A stretch of 64,000 nucleotides of DNA from Natrinema gelatinilyticum (GTDB lineage Archaea > Halobacteriota > Halobacteria > Halobacteriales > Natrialbaceae): NCBI RefSeq assembly GCF_024266705.1, contig NZ_CP100756.1, positions 3,100,001-3,164,000 of the forward strand, in the 5' to 3' direction. The notes below the pieces were generated by a model. It ran no database searches and had not been told where the DNA came from. It worked only from the letters and a program-made list of their open reading frames with translations. Position 1 is the stretch's first letter. Each line of letters opens with the position of its first letter. This document shows positions 53,096-63,098 of the stretch, piece after piece. The translations under genes and the position numbers were made by a program.

Positions 53096-53450
53096 GTGAC
53101 GACACGCTCGGCACCCCTCGTCGACCACGTTACCGACGCTTTCTTTGCACTCGATACGGGCTTTCGGTTCACGGATCTCACCGAGCGAGCCGAAACGCTG
53201 CTCGAGCGCGATCCCGGTGAACTGATCGGTCGTGTTATATGGAACGGATTTTCCCCAAACGATCGAGACACAGTTTCCGGAGGGGTTCCGCTGTACGATT
53301 GACGCGCAGATCCCCGTCTTGTCCGAAAGGTACATGCACGACGGCTCCGAGCGACGGCAAGCGGAAGCCAGGCTCGACAGTGCAGTAACGGGGAGACGAA
53401 ACGGTCCAGACTCGATCTCGCTACTTCGGGATGACCGATTCACGCGCGAT
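53096..53450 (+). pseudogene. Decayed PAS-domain sensor (histidine kinase) fragment with a frameshift
   Basis: From a GTG at 53096 the frame reads a PAS domain start (APLVDHVTDAFFALDTGFRF, TERAETLLERDPGELIGRVI) and stops after 68 residues. From ~53240 the sense continues in the next frame: DFPQTIETQFPEGFRCTIDA, IPVLSERYMHDGSERRQAEA, which are the later PAS strands and the start of a linker helix. The kinase core is missing. The rest of the gap 52889-53420 holds nothing else supported. The convergent HalX regulator may once have been its partner. Confidence 0.6.
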
Positions 53451-54008
53451 GTCCTGACAGAGCTGTCGGTATCCGTCTTGTTCTAACAGCTCCTGGACCG
53501 TATCGTTGACACGGACGCGGAGAACGGCAATTCGATCGTTGAGTTCGGCGTACTCCTGGCTGGACTGGCGTTCGGCCTCGGTCTTCTGATCGTCGAGTAG
53601 CGCCTTCTTGGAGGCGAGTGCAAAGAATTCCTGAAGCTGTTCGTCGTACATGGCGCGAAGGACCAGTTGTTCGATGATCCTGATCAGTTCCTTCTTCGAG
53701 ACTGGTTTGACGAGGTAGTCGTCGAATCCCATCTCGATAATGTCGAAGTCCGGTTCGACCGCCGTCACCATCGCGACCCGGCAGTCGAGTGATCGATTTC
53801 GGATCGTATCGAGAACCGTATCCCCGGAGAGACCGGGCATCCGCCGGTCGAGCAACACGACATCGATGTCCTCATCGATGGCGTCGAGCGCTTCGTTTCC
53901 GTCGTACGCCGTCTCGACGTCGCACTCGCCGCCGAGCCAGGCCGCGTACAGGTTCGCGAGGTCCGGCTCGTCTTCGACGATCAGAACGGACGGGGTCTCG
54001 GTTGTCAT
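53421..54008 (-). CDS. HalX-type response regulator
   Basis: 195 residues from the ATG at 54008 (MTTETPSVLIVEDEPDLANL). The receiver domain (VLIVEDEPD, phospho-Asp in VVLLDRRMPGLSG, Lys in DDYLVKPVSKKEL) is followed by a coiled HalX output region (ALASKKALLDDQKTEAERQS, YAELNDRIAVLRVRVND). HalX regulators are haloarchaeal; the output's target is unknown. Its likely partner kinase next door is decayed, so it may be orphaned or use another kinase. Confidence 0.88.
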   Translation of the reverse strand: MTTETPSVLIVEDEPDLANLYAAWLGGECDVETAYDGNEALDAIDEDIDVVLLDRRMPGLSGDTVLDTIRNRSLDCRVAMVTAVEPDFDIIEMGFDDYLVKPVSKKELIRIIEQLVLRAMYDEQLQEFFALASKKALLDDQKTEAERQSSQEYAELNDRIAVLRVRVNDTVQELLEQDGYRQLCQDIARESVIPK

Positions 54009-54176
54009 CAGACTTCCTCCTGGGGTACCCGCTCGTATGACGAATAGTTCCCGATCTATATCAAGATGCCGGACACTCTGTCCAATAAACGTCTCAGCGA
54101 TAGCCATTCGACGCCGCGACAGGCGAGGTCGGAGACGTCATTTGACGTGGTTTCACTCGCGTTCGCCGGCGATTCG

Positions 54177-56381
54177 CTACTCGAGTCCACGTTCGATCGT
54201 CGCGCGCAACTCGCTGATCTCGGTTGTGTCCGTCGTGAGCGTTCGGTCCCCGACGTCGATCGTGAGCGTTCCATCGTCGGTTCCCACGCCGAGTTCGACG
54301 ATCGGAGCGACGCCGTTGAATGCCTCCCGCACGGCGTCCACCGATTCGGTCTGGATCAGTGCGCGACCCGGCTGTTCGTGAAACAGCGCGCCGACCGGAT
54401 CGTCACCGGGGATCGACACCCTGAGACCGGCCTCGGCCGTCACCATCTCGGCGAGCGAAACGGCCAGTCCGCCGTGGCTGACGTCGTGGACGGCCAGCGT
54501 CGCACCGTCGTTCGCGACCGTCGCGAGCGACTCGATCAGGCTCTCGGGATCCGACGGGAGGTCGGGGAACTGATCGCTCCCCTCGAACTGTGCCAGGTAC
54601 TCGGAACCGCCGAGTCTCGGTTCGCCGGTTTCGATGCCGAGATCACCGACGAGCACCAGATCGCCCGCCGACTCGACTGTCAGCGGCGGTGCGTCGTACC
54701 CCGCCTTGGAGCCGACCATCGCGAGGGTCGGCGTCGGCGGAATCGGCCCCGTGACCGAGTCGTTGTACAGCGAGACGTTCCCGCCGACGACGGGCGTCGA
54801 TAGCGTCTCGCACATCTCGGCCAGTCCGTCGACGATTCCCGTAAAGCCGCCGTAGACCTCGGGTTTCTCCGGGTTCCCGCCGTTGAGACAGTCGACCGCG
54901 ACAAGCGGCATCGCACCCTTGGCAGCGATGTTCGTCGCGTTCTCGAGTGCGATCGCACGGGCACCCTCACGGGGGGCTATCTCGGTCCAGTTCGGTGCGG
55001 CGCCGGAGGAAATCGCGAGCCCCGTTCCCGTCTCGCGGCCGTCGCCGTTCGACGCGTCCGTGGACCGTGGCTCCGCGCTCGCTTCCCGGATCGCGACGAC
55101 GGCCGCGTCGTCACCCGGTCCCACGCTCGTTCGTACGCCGACCTCGTGATCGTACTGCCGATAGACCCACCGCTTCGAGGCGGTATTCGGACTCGAGATC
55201 ACGGCATCGAAGGCGTCCTCGAGATCGACGTCGGGCAGGTCGGTGGTGGGCGGTTCGGTGGCGTCTGTCGAGAGATCGTTCATCGGCGCGCCCTCTCCCA
55301 GGAAGTACGCGTCCACGTCGACCACGGTCTCCCCCTCGAACCTGCAAACGTAGTTGCCGTCGGTGACTTCACCGATGACCGAGCAACCGAGATCGAACCG
55401 CTGTGCAATCTCGCGTACGCGGTCGACGTGTTCCGGTTCGACCTCGTAGCACATCCGCTCTTGGGACTCGGCCAGTAGAATCTCGAGCGCCGACATGTTC
55501 GGTTCGCGCTGGTGAACGCGCTCGAGGTCGATCCGTGCCCCCAGATCGGCCTTGGCGACCATCTCGCTCGAGGCGCCGCCGAGGCCCGCAGCGCCGAGGT
55601 CGCGAGCGGATTCGACTAAATCCTCGTCGACGAGCGCTTCGTTGGCCTCGATCAGCAGTTTTTCGGCGTACGGATCGCCGACCTGTACGGCGGGTCGGTC
55701 TTCGGTTTCGGCGTCCTCCGCGAGGTCCTCGCTGGCAAAGCTGGCGCCGCCGAGTCCGTCCCGGCCGGTGGCGTTTCCGACGAGGACGAGCGCGTTGCCG
55801 GGTTTCTGGGCCTCGGCAGTGACGAGCCGATCTTCGTCGGTCAGCCCGACGCAGGCGACATTGACCAGCGGGTTTCCCTCGTAATCGGAGTGAAAGTCGA
55901 CGCTCCCTCCGACGGTAGGAACGCCGATGCAGTTCCCGTAGTGGCTGATCCCCTCGACGACGCCCTCGAAGAGGTACTTCGAGTGTTCGCGGTCAAACTC
56001 GCCAAAGTAAAGCGAATCCGCGAGCGCGATCGGGTAGGCGCCCATCGAGAGCGTGTCTCGAACGATGCCACCGACGCCGGTCGCAGCGCCGTCGAACGGG
56101 TCCACGTAGGAGGGGTGGTTGTGGCTCTCGATCCCCAACGTGACGTACGTTCGTTTCCCGTCACCATCGCCGGTTCCAGGCAGCGCGACGACCGCCGCAT
56201 CGTCGCCAGGCCCAACTACGACCTGTTCGCCCTCGCTGTCGAACGCCGACAGCAGCGGTCGCGAGGAGCGGTACGCACAGTGTTCGCTCCAGAGGTTCTC
56301 GAACAGCGCCGCCTCCGCAGGCGTCGGCTCTCGCCTCAGCTCGGAAACGACGAGTTCGCGGTCCGAATCGGCAAGACTCAT
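54177..56381 (-). CDS. purL: Phosphoribosylformylglycinamidine synthase subunit PurL
   Basis: 734 residues, the usual size for the small-type PurL of archaea and Gram-positives, which works with separate PurQ and PurS. ATP-dependent conversion of FGAR to FGAM in purine synthesis. Signatures: [92 protein letters not shown], and in the second half [20 protein letters not shown]. No purQ or purS gene is in the window. Confidence 0.96.
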   Translation of the reverse strand: MSLADSDRELVVSELRREPTPAEAALFENLWSEHCAYRSSRPLLSAFDSEGEQVVVGPGDDAAVVALPGTGDGDGKRTYVTLGIESHNHPSYVDPFDGAATGVGGIVRDTLSMGAYPIALADSLYFGEFDREHSKYLFEGVVEGISHYGNCIGVPTVGGSVDFHSDYEGNPLVNVACVGLTDEDRLVTAEAQKPGNALVLVGNATGRDGLGGASFASEDLAEDAETEDRPAVQVGDPYAEKLLIEANEALVDEDLVESARDLGAAGLGGASSEMVAKADLGARIDLERVHQREPNMSALEILLAESQERMCYEVEPEHVDRVREIAQRFDLGCSVIGEVTDGNYVCRFEGETVVDVDAYFLGEGAPMNDLSTDATEPPTTDLPDVDLEDAFDAVISSPNTASKRWVYRQYDHEVGVRTSVGPGDDAAVVAIREASAEPRSTDASNGDGRETGTGLAISSGAAPNWTEIAPREGARAIALENATNIAAKGAMPLVAVDCLNGGNPEKPEVYGGFTGIVDGLAEMCETLSTPVVGGNVSLYNDSVTGPIPPTPTLAMVGSKAGYDAPPLTVESAGDLVLVGDLGIETGEPRLGGSEYLAQFEGSDQFPDLPSDPESLIESLATVANDGATLAVHDVSHGGLAVSLAEMVTAEAGLRVSIPGDDPVGALFHEQPGRALIQTESVDAVREAFNGVAPIVELGVGTDDGTLTIDVGDRTLTTDTTEISELRATIERGLE

Positions 56382-56630
56382 TCACCTAGATGATGAAAGC
56401 CGGCCGGTAAAGGGGTTTCCATGTCCACGTTCGTGCATAGATCGAGGCCGACCATCGACGGGACCGATCGGTGTAGACTGGCCGGGGGCGGCTCTTCCGC
56501 TCGCAGCGCGCCGTCGATGAGTGGTCGCCGCTCGAAACCACCTGTCGAAGGGTCGACGCCGACCAGAGCGGGCCTCGACCACTTCGTCTCCCGATTGATT
56601 CGAGTTCGACTCGAGCGGGAGGATCGAGCG

Positions 56631-56637
56631 GTTTTTG
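56631..56637 (+). promoter_or_regulatory. TATA-like element of the PHP gene
   Basis: GTTTTTG lies 25-31 bases before the GTG at 56662, supporting that start over the TTG at 56635. Confidence 0.4.
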
Positions 56638-56661
56638 ATCAGGCCGTCAAAACGTACGACC

Positions 56662-57345
56662 GTGCTGTCGGTCGAACTTCACACGCACTCGTCGTTGTCC
56701 TACGACGGCCGCGACCCGGTCGAGCTCATTCTGGAGCAGGCCGAGGCCGTCGGCCTCGATGCGATCGCGGTGACGGACCACGACGAAATCGACGCGAGCC
56801 TCGAGGCCGTCGAGCGCGCCCCCGATTACGGCCTGGTCGGCATTCCGGGAATGGAAATCTCGAGCAAGGCGGGCCACGTGCTGGGGCTGGGCCTCGAACG
56901 GGCCGTCCAGCCGGGGCTCTCGTTCGAGTCGACGCTCGAGGCGATCCGCGACCAGGACGGACTGGCGGTGATTCCACACCCCTTTCAGGAGGCCCGCCAC
57001 GGCGTGATGGCTCGCATCTCTCGCGACGAACTCGCGGAGGGGGATGCGATCGAGGTCTACAACTCACGGCTGTTTACCGGACGAGCGAACCGGCAGGCCG
57101 AACGCTACGCAAAGTCTCGAAACCTGCCGATGACAGCCGGCAGCGACGCCCACATCAGCGAAATGGTCGGACAGGCGATTACGCGTGTCGACGCCGACGA
57201 ACGGACGGCCGACGCGATTCTCGAGGCGATCGCGGACGGCCGGACGACCGTCGAAGGGAAACGAACGCCGTGGCGAATCAGCGTTCAGCAGTTCGCCGGC
57301 GGCGTCACGAGACGACTGAGCCACGTCCTCAAACTATTCAGATGA
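56662..57345 (+). CDS. PHP-domain phosphoesterase-like protein
   Basis: 227 residues from the GTG at 56662. Metal-binding PHP motifs: ELHTHSSLSYDGRDPVE, AVTDHDEIDASLEA, GIPGMEISSKAGHVLGLGLE, VIPHPFQEARHGVM and MTAGSDAHISEMVGQAI. All expected His/Asp ligands are in place, so hydrolase activity on phosphoesters (for example nucleotide or histidinol-phosphate-like) is likely. The C-terminal ~25 residues are basic. It precedes the asparagine-synthase-like gene by 16 bases, forming a pair. Confidence 0.9.
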   Translation: MLSVELHTHSSLSYDGRDPVELILEQAEAVGLDAIAVTDHDEIDASLEAVERAPDYGLVGIPGMEISSKAGHVLGLGLERAVQPGLSFESTLEAIRDQDGLAVIPHPFQEARHGVMARISRDELAEGDAIEVYNSRLFTGRANRQAERYAKSRNLPMTAGSDAHISEMVGQAITRVDADERTADAILEAIADGRTTVEGKRTPWRISVQQFAGGVTRRLSHVLKLFR

Positions 57346-57361
57346 CCGGTATGCAGCCACA

Positions 57362-58498
57362 ATGACCGAAGCGAAATTACGCGGTGCCGAGACGACGTTC
57401 GTTCGCGACGCACTCGAGCGCCGCGACCCGCTGCCGGGTACGACGGGCTTCGCCGGAGCACTCGACGACCGCCTCGTTCGAGACGTTCTCGGACGCGTAC
57501 CGCTGTTCGTCGACGCCGGCGCAAATACCGACGGCCACGACCAGACGTGGGCATTCGAGCCGTCCGCTCTCGACGATCCCCGGCTCTTTCCGGCCGGTGC
57601 GGTCGCACCGGTGGACGACCCGCTCGCCGGACAGCGGTCACACTGGACGCTTCCCAGCCCGGACCCGGAGCCGGACCAGGACGTCGCGCTCTCTGACCTC
57701 GCAGACGCGATTCGGACGGCCGGCGACACCGTCAGTGGTGATGGGCAGGAGATCGCCGTCGCCTTCTCGGGCGGCGTGGACTCGGCGCTGGTGGCCGAAC
57801 TCCTCGATGCGCCGCTGTACGTCGTCGGCTTCCCGGACAGTCACGACGTCGATGCCGCACGGACGGCAGCCGACGCGATGGACCGCGACCTCACGGTGGT
57901 CGAACTTGAGCCGGACGATCTGGAACGCGCCGCGCCCGAAGTCGCGCGGGCCACCGGCCGGACGAACGCGATGGACGTCCAGATCGCGCTTCCGCTGTAT
58001 CTAGTCGGGGAACGCGTCGCTGCGGACGGGTTCGATGCGCTCGCGGTCGGCCAGGGGGCGGACGAACTATTCGGCGGCTACGAGAAGGTCGTCCGGCTCG
58101 ATCACCGCGTCGACGCCGAGACGGTCCGCGGAGCAGTCCGGGAGCAAATCGAGGGCCTCCCGCGCCAGCTTCCACGAGACGTACTGACGATTCGGTCGAC
58201 GGGCCTCGAGCCCGTGGCGCCGTTTCTCCACGACGCGGTACTCGAGGCGGCGCTGTGCCTGCCGGATCCCCTGTTGGCGGACGACGACGGGCGAAAACGA
58301 GGATTCAGACGGATCGCGACACGGTATCTACCGGACGAGGTCGCCAAACGAGACAAAAAGGCGGTCCAGTACGGCAGTCTCGTCGCCCGCGAACTCGATC
58401 GGCTCGCCCGCCAAGCGGGCTACAAACGCCGGATCGACGACCACGTCACGAAGTACGTCGAATCGCTACTCGAAGACGCACCCACCCGATCCGACTGA
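57362..58498 (+). CDS. Asparagine synthase-like protein lacking the glutaminase domain
   Basis: 378 residues. The synthetase half is intact: PP-loop VAFSGGVDSALVAELL (residues ~131-146), VGQGADELFGGYEKV, and RDKKAVQYGS near the end. The N-terminal ~120 residues are a shortened remnant of the class II glutaminase domain without the catalytic Cys at position 2 (MTEAKL). It therefore probably uses ammonia or is a related ATP-dependent amide or adenylation enzyme rather than a full AsnB. Paired with the PHP gene 16 bases upstream. Confidence 0.83.
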   Translation: MTEAKLRGAETTFVRDALERRDPLPGTTGFAGALDDRLVRDVLGRVPLFVDAGANTDGHDQTWAFEPSALDDPRLFPAGAVAPVDDPLAGQRSHWTLPSPDPEPDQDVALSDLADAIRTAGDTVSGDGQEIAVAFSGGVDSALVAELLDAPLYVVGFPDSHDVDAARTAADAMDRDLTVVELEPDDLERAAPEVARATGRTNAMDVQIALPLYLVGERVAADGFDALAVGQGADELFGGYEKVVRLDHRVDAETVRGAVREQIEGLPRQLPRDVLTIRSTGLEPVAPFLHDAVLEAALCLPDPLLADDDGRKRGFRRIATRYLPDEVAKRDKKAVQYGSLVARELDRLARQAGYKRRIDDHVTKYVESLLEDAPTRSD

Positions 58499-58515
58499 GC
58501 GCAACGGGGTTCTGC

Positions 58516-58842
58516 TCAGGACGGCAGGGGACAGAGACTCGCGGTGAAGACGACCATCTCGTCAGTCTCGTTGTGCGCGCCGTGGTCGACTCCGCGCTCG
58601 TGGTGCACGACTCCGGGTGCGGCGATTTGCTCGCGCTCGTCGTCCTGAATCACGGTCACCGTCCCCTCGAGGACGTGGAAGACGTTCGTACTCTCGGCGT
58701 GTTCGTGAACCTCGAGTTCCGCGCCCGGCCCGAGGGCGAACGCCTTCACGAGCACGTCGTCGGTGACGACCAGTTCGGCGGTCTCGATCTCTCCGTCGCC
58801 CGGCTCGAGGTCGGCGATCGCATCGGCGTATCTATCGAACAT
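58516..58842 (-). CDS. Cupin-domain protein
   Basis: 108 residues. Cupin motif 1 is LEVHEHAESTNVFHVLEGTV (H-x-H-x4-E-like with His for metal) and motif 2 is QIAAPGVVHHERGVDHGAHN. It is a single beta-barrel, likely metal-binding; substrate unknown. It is convergent with the asparagine-synthase-like gene, 17 bases from its stop. Confidence 0.85.
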   Translation of the reverse strand: MFDRYADAIADLEPGDGEIETAELVVTDDVLVKAFALGPGAELEVHEHAESTNVFHVLEGTVTVIQDDEREQIAAPGVVHHERGVDHGAHNETDEMVVFTASLCPLPS

Positions 58843-59317
58843 GTGGATTGAATTCGCCGGACGATCCTATAACGATGGGGGAAGAGACGTTTGGCGAGTG
58901 ATCAAAGCGGCGTCGAGAATACGGACGAGTGCGGAATCGAGTTGCCAGTCAGTACCAGTTGTTGCCAATATAATTCCTGTATTCAGAATGTAACAGAAAT
59001 GAAAACAGTGTAATTCTTTCACTGGCAAGTAAAAATAATCAACTGGATATATTTCTAAGAAGGCTTATGATTCTAAGCCCGAAATATCCAATAAAGAAGC
59101 ATACAAATTTAACGTTGGTACTTCTATCAGCCATCGGTGATGGTGGCAGAGCAGTGCTGGATACAAAGCGTGTAGTTCTCGTTTTCTCCGAAAAGCAATT
59201 GATACTATAACGGAGTCCTCCCCAAGCCTTATCGATATGGTGGTGATAGTTAACGGAGACCACAGCGTAGAAGAACTTGCCCCGTGACAAGGTCGCCTCG
59301 AAGAGGAGACACTAAGA
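58843..59317. other. 475-base AT-rich spacer with possible transposase relic (59039-59290, minus)
   Basis: GC content falls sharply at ~58970-59250. The minus-strand frame 59039-59290 reads GKFFYAVVSVNYHHHIDKAW, then TNVKFVCFFIGYFGLRIISL, vaguely like the C-terminal part of haloarchaeal IS4/ISH-type transposases (basic stretch, then aromatic helix). The sense appears to jump between frames, with the parallel frame reading FRRKRELHALYPALL. Evidence is weak. The remaining part (58843-58960) should hold the cupin promoter. Confidence 0.3.
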
Positions 59318-59749
59318 ATGATAACCACACCAGAGGAGAACAAGGAAATCGTCCGAAAGTTCCCGGAAGAGGTGATCTCGGAGCAAAATATCGATCTCAT
59401 CGACGAGATCGCCACCGAAGATGTGATCGACCACCACGACACTTTCGGAAAGACCCAAGGCCGCGAGGCACTCAAGGAAACGACCGAATACCTCTATGAA
59501 GCGTTTTCAGGCCCCTCGGCTACCGTCAAGGACGTTGTCGCCGAGAGCAATCGCGTCGCTATTCGATGGTCGTCGCGAGGAATCCACGAGGGTGAGTTCA
59601 TGGGCTTCGAACCGACAGGGAAGGCATACGTGATCGAGGTTACGATGTTCGCTCGCATGAAGGACGGGAAGATTGCCGAACGATGGGTGCTGAGTGATAC
59701 GCTCGGCATGCTCCAACAATTCGGCGTCATCGAACAACCCAACAGTTAA
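59318..59749 (+). CDS. SnoaL-like (NTF2-fold) ester cyclase/epoxide hydrolase-type protein
   Basis: 143 residues. The SnoaL-like polyketide-cyclase pattern is visible: EENKEIVRKFPEEVISEQNI, DEIATEDVIDHHDTFGKTQG, AIRWSSRGIHEGEFMGFEPT, GKAYVIEVTMFARMKDGKIA and ERWVLSDTLGMLQQFGVI. These cone-shaped domains bind small molecules; the true substrate cannot be inferred. Codon use is somewhat less GC-rich than average and the gene lies between gene-poor AT-rich spacers, suggesting arrival by transfer. Confidence 0.82.
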   Translation: MITTPEENKEIVRKFPEEVISEQNIDLIDEIATEDVIDHHDTFGKTQGREALKETTEYLYEAFSGPSATVKDVVAESNRVAIRWSSRGIHEGEFMGFEPTGKAYVIEVTMFARMKDGKIAERWVLSDTLGMLQQFGVIEQPNS

Positions 59750-60190
59750 TGCGGGCCAGGCCACCGATATTTCGAAGCAGACGAAGAACGTAGTGTTGAT
59801 TTGCCAGGGGAAAGACAGCTCCTGTATTCAACAGGCCGATCACGACATCGTCTATAGGGGATGAGTCCCCGTCCGATAACTACACTGCCCGTACTGATCA
59901 ACCACCACGTTCGTAGATTGAACTGAATCTCGTGCTGCATTTGCACGCTGTATGCAGCAGACGAATTCTGACAAAAGTTCAGCAGAACAGCTACCTGCGA
60001 ACCGCGAGTGAAACCCATTGGACCCCGGTCGAACCAGTGTCATGACTCAGGGAGAAGATGAAGGTTAACTAATTTGATAATTCATGCGAGCTAGATGAAT
60101 TGGTACGAAAAATCACGCCGCAGACTGAATAAAGAAATCGTATTTGCAACAACTGATACGGAGTGACGAGTCGGCACCCGTAGACGTCGA
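59750..60190. other. 441-base gene-free spacer downstream of the SnoaL-like gene
   Basis: No supported gene on either strand; frames are short and unlike haloarchaeal proteins. GC content is low for the window. It may be decayed mobile DNA, as on the other side of the SnoaL-like gene, but I recognise no end or transposase. Confidence 0.3.
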
Positions 60191-61282
60191 TCAGTCCTTG
60201 GTTTCGGTCGGCAGTTTGTTTGCCGGTTCGTGTTCCACGTTGTCGGCGACCGTCCGGCGATTGGTCTCGCCGATCCGATCGGCGATCTCGCCGACGACCT
60301 CCTCGACGTACTCTTGTACCTCGCTGTCGTCGTCTTTAACGAGTGCCCCCTCGCTCCCATCGGCCCCGAAGTCGGGATGGATCGGAATCTTGCCCAGCAG
60401 CGGCACGTCGTAGTTCTCGACGATCGTCTCGGCGCCGTCGGTTCCGAACAGGCCGTGTTGATCGCCACAGGACGGGCAGATGAACGAGCTCATGTTCTCG
60501 ACGACGCCCAGCACCGGGGTGTCGTGTTTGTTGAACATCTGGATCCCTTTTCGGGTGTCGTCCAACGCCATCTCCTGGGGCGTCGTGACGACGACCGACC
60601 CCGTAACCGGCATCGACTGCAACAGGTTCAACGTCGCGTCACCGGTCCCTGGCGGCAAGTCGACGATGAGGTAGTCGAGCCGGCCCCACTCGACGCCCTC
60701 GAGGAATTTCAGCATGAACTTGTTGACCATCGGTCCGCGGAGGATCGCGGGGTCGTCTTCTTCTTCCATCATCAGGCCCATACTGATGACCCGTACGCCG
60801 TCTGATCGCGGCGGAACGATTTCCTCGTTCGGAGTCACACCGGGTTCGCTTTCGACCGGCAGTATCCGGGGGACGTTCGGTCCGTGAATGTCGGCGTCGA
60901 GCAGCCCCACCATCGCACCGCGCTTCTCGAGACCAGCCGCGAGATTGGCCGCGACCGTCGTCTTGCCGACGCCACCTTTCCCGGAAGAGACGGCGATTAC
61001 GTTACGAACGCGCGGCAGTACCTCGTCGTCGAACCCGTGTTCCTCGCCGACGTGGGCCCGGAGGTCCGCCTCGAGGCCGGCATCCTCGATGACGTCGCGG
61101 ATTCGGTTGCCCAGCTCGAGTTCGGACGGTGCGTACGGCGCGTTGAACGCGAGCGATATCCTCGCCGTCTCGTCGTCGATCGTGACGTCGTTGACCAACC
61201 CGAGCGAGACGATGTCCTCGCCGATGTCCGGGTCCTCGACAGACTCGAGTTTGATTTCGAGTTCGTGTTCTGTGATACTCAT
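60191..61282 (-). CDS. Mrp/ApbC-type iron-sulfur cluster carrier ATPase
   Basis: 363 residues. The N-terminal DUF59 domain (LESVEDPDIGEDIVSLGLV) is followed by the deviant Walker A SSGKGGVGKTT (residues 99-109), Walker B region IVDLPPGTGDATL and the cluster-binding CPSC at Cys269/Cys272 (VVENMSSFICPSCGDQHG). It is a homodimeric ATPase that carries [4Fe-4S] clusters to target proteins. The neighbouring redox operon encodes an iron-sulfur protein, a possible client; this is inference from position. Confidence 0.94.
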   Translation of the reverse strand: MSITEHELEIKLESVEDPDIGEDIVSLGLVNDVTIDDETARISLAFNAPYAPSELELGNRIRDVIEDAGLEADLRAHVGEEHGFDDEVLPRVRNVIAVSSGKGGVGKTTVAANLAAGLEKRGAMVGLLDADIHGPNVPRILPVESEPGVTPNEEIVPPRSDGVRVISMGLMMEEEDDPAILRGPMVNKFMLKFLEGVEWGRLDYLIVDLPPGTGDATLNLLQSMPVTGSVVVTTPQEMALDDTRKGIQMFNKHDTPVLGVVENMSSFICPSCGDQHGLFGTDGAETIVENYDVPLLGKIPIHPDFGADGSEGALVKDDDSEVQEYVEEVVGEIADRIGETNRRTVADNVEHEPANKLPTETKD

Positions 61283-61431
61283 AGTGGCTGGATGCTAGCC
61301 GTACGAACGGCGTGGAGCGGGATACGTGTGATGGTTCGGTCCTCGAGCGACGAGGCTCTCGACGCGTCGTGCGCAAAAATGAAAATCGATGTCGACGTCG
61401 GTGTCGGTGTTCGGATGCGATACGGTGACGG

Positions 61432-61740
61432 TTACGGTGGGCCGACGTTGGTGAACGGCTCCGGCGCGCCGCCGTAGAAGACGATGCCGATGAGAACGGT
61501 CAGAATGAACATTCCGACCCACATCGATGTCGTCAGTCCGACGAGATAGCTCACGCCGAGGAGCCCGGTCTTCGTGTCGCGTGGTTCACCTAGGAACCAG
61601 GCCGCGAGCATGATGTATACCGGGACCAGAATCACTGCGAAGATGATGTAGGTCCCCTCGTTGGCGAAGCCGGTGAAGCCCTTCGTACCGTCGTAGCCGT
61701 GGTACAGGAGTGTGGACAGGATCGTTTGCGTTGTACTCAT
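61432..61740 (-). CDS. Small membrane protein of the NrfD operon
   Basis: 102 residues with two or three membrane helices (EGTYIIFAVILVPVYIMLAA, LLGVSYLVGLTTSMWVGMFI). Its ATG overlaps the stop of the NrfD-like gene by 4 bases (ATGA), so it is coupled to it and probably a membrane subunit or assembly factor of the same complex. No family is recognised. 149 bases separate it from the Mrp gene downstream on the same strand. Confidence 0.7.
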   Translation of the reverse strand: MSTTQTILSTLLYHGYDGTKGFTGFANEGTYIIFAVILVPVYIMLAAWFLGEPRDTKTGLLGVSYLVGLTTSMWVGMFILTVLIGIVFYGGAPEPFTNVGPP

Positions 61741-63098
61741 GCTTCCACCTCAGGTTCGGTCGGTTCGGTCGGTTCGGCACCGTGTTCGTGGTCACCACGC
61801 AGGTGTTCGATGGCGTGGAGTTCAACCACAGGAACTAGCTTCGCGAGGTTGAGGAATAAAAGTGCAACCAGCGCGGTCGTGCCGACGAGCGACAGCCACT
61901 CGATTGCGCTCGGGAAGTAGGTCCCGGGAGTCGCCGCGTAAATGTCGAACGTGGGGTGCAAGAATCCCTCGACGACGAATAGAATTTTCTCGGTTAGCGT
62001 ACCACAGAGAATTATAGCGCTCGCGATGAGCGCTCGCTTCTTACTGAACAGGGCCGGTCGAATCCCCTGCAAGAAGATGTACACGAGCGTGCCGAAGATC
62101 AGTGCCATCGCAACTCTGTAGACCGGATGGGCGATCTTTGCCTCGACCGCAACCGATTGGTTAGTCGGTCCGAGGAATACGCCGTTGATTATCTGCTGAA
62201 GCTGGAACCACAGGAACAACAGGGTGAAGAATCCGAGCCACAGGAGCAGCCCTCGGAAAATGTCGTCGGTGATGATGTGATCCCAGTCGTAGGCTCGGCG
62301 GAACGCATAGGCGATGATCATTATGCCACTGATCGCCGACATGAGCGCGATACTGAGGAACGTTGGTCCCTGAATTGCGCCGGTCCAGCCAGGCATCGCC
62401 GGAAGGAGTGCGAACAGCCACGGGATCACGCCACCGTGGAGCAAGAGCGGAGCCATGATAATGACTGCGGCGGCGAGCCACCAGACCATCCGATCGATGA
62501 TCGCGTCTTCTTTCTCGCTGTAGCCGATAGTCAGTATCTTGTAGACCGGTTCGAACATGTCCGGCAGATCGTCTCGCAAGCGGCTAACATCGTAGCGAAG
62601 GGTCAGACCGAGGTACGTCGCCGACAGCACGAAGTAGGCCGTAATGACGGTCACGTCCCACACGAGCGGGGAGTTATTGACCGTGATGTGGTAGTGGCCG
62701 ATGACGCTCGTCACCATCCGATCCGGCCGCCCCATGTGGACCAGGATGTAGAAGCCGGCGGCGGAGAGGCCACCGATCGTCGTCATCTCCGCGAGCCGGG
62801 CGACTGGCATGTACCGGTCCATACCCAGTAGACGGACCGCGGCTGAAAGGATGATGCCGCCGTGAGCGACACCGACCCACCAGATAAACGCGCCGATGTA
62901 CAGACCCCACGTAGAGCCGCCACCAGAACCCCAGTCGCCGAGGCCGGTGACGATCAGCCCCTGCTGGAGCTGATAGGCCCATGCAACGAGGAAGGCTACG
63001 AGCCCCAGCGCCGCGATGCCGTAGACCGCCATGTATTTTTTCGTGAACGATCCGATCGGACGGAGGATGTCCTCCTCAGACGGTGTCTTCGTGCTCAT
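61737..63098 (-). CDS. NrfD/PsrC-like membrane subunit of a redox complex
   Basis: 453 residues with about 9-10 helices. NrfD-family features: FIWWVGVAHGGIILSAAVRL, VARLAEMTTIGGLSAAGFYI, HMGRPDRMVTSVIGHYHIT and NSPLVWDVTVITAYFVLSAT. The family oxidises or reduces quinone and exchanges electrons with a 4Fe-4S partner, as in polysulfide reductase and alternative complex III. The partner gene lies directly upstream with a 4-base ATGA overlap. A catalytic molybdopterin subunit may lie beyond the edge. Confidence 0.88.
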   Translation of the reverse strand: MSTKTPSEEDILRPIGSFTKKYMAVYGIAALGLVAFLVAWAYQLQQGLIVTGLGDWGSGGGSTWGLYIGAFIWWVGVAHGGIILSAAVRLLGMDRYMPVARLAEMTTIGGLSAAGFYILVHMGRPDRMVTSVIGHYHITVNNSPLVWDVTVITAYFVLSATYLGLTLRYDVSRLRDDLPDMFEPVYKILTIGYSEKEDAIIDRMVWWLAAAVIIMAPLLLHGGVIPWLFALLPAMPGWTGAIQGPTFLSIALMSAISGIMIIAYAFRRAYDWDHIITDDIFRGLLLWLGFFTLLFLWFQLQQIINGVFLGPTNQSVAVEAKIAHPVYRVAMALIFGTLVYIFLQGIRPALFSKKRALIASAIILCGTLTEKILFVVEGFLHPTFDIYAATPGTYFPSAIEWLSLVGTTALVALLFLNLAKLVPVVELHAIEHLRGDHEHGAEPTEPTEPEVEA

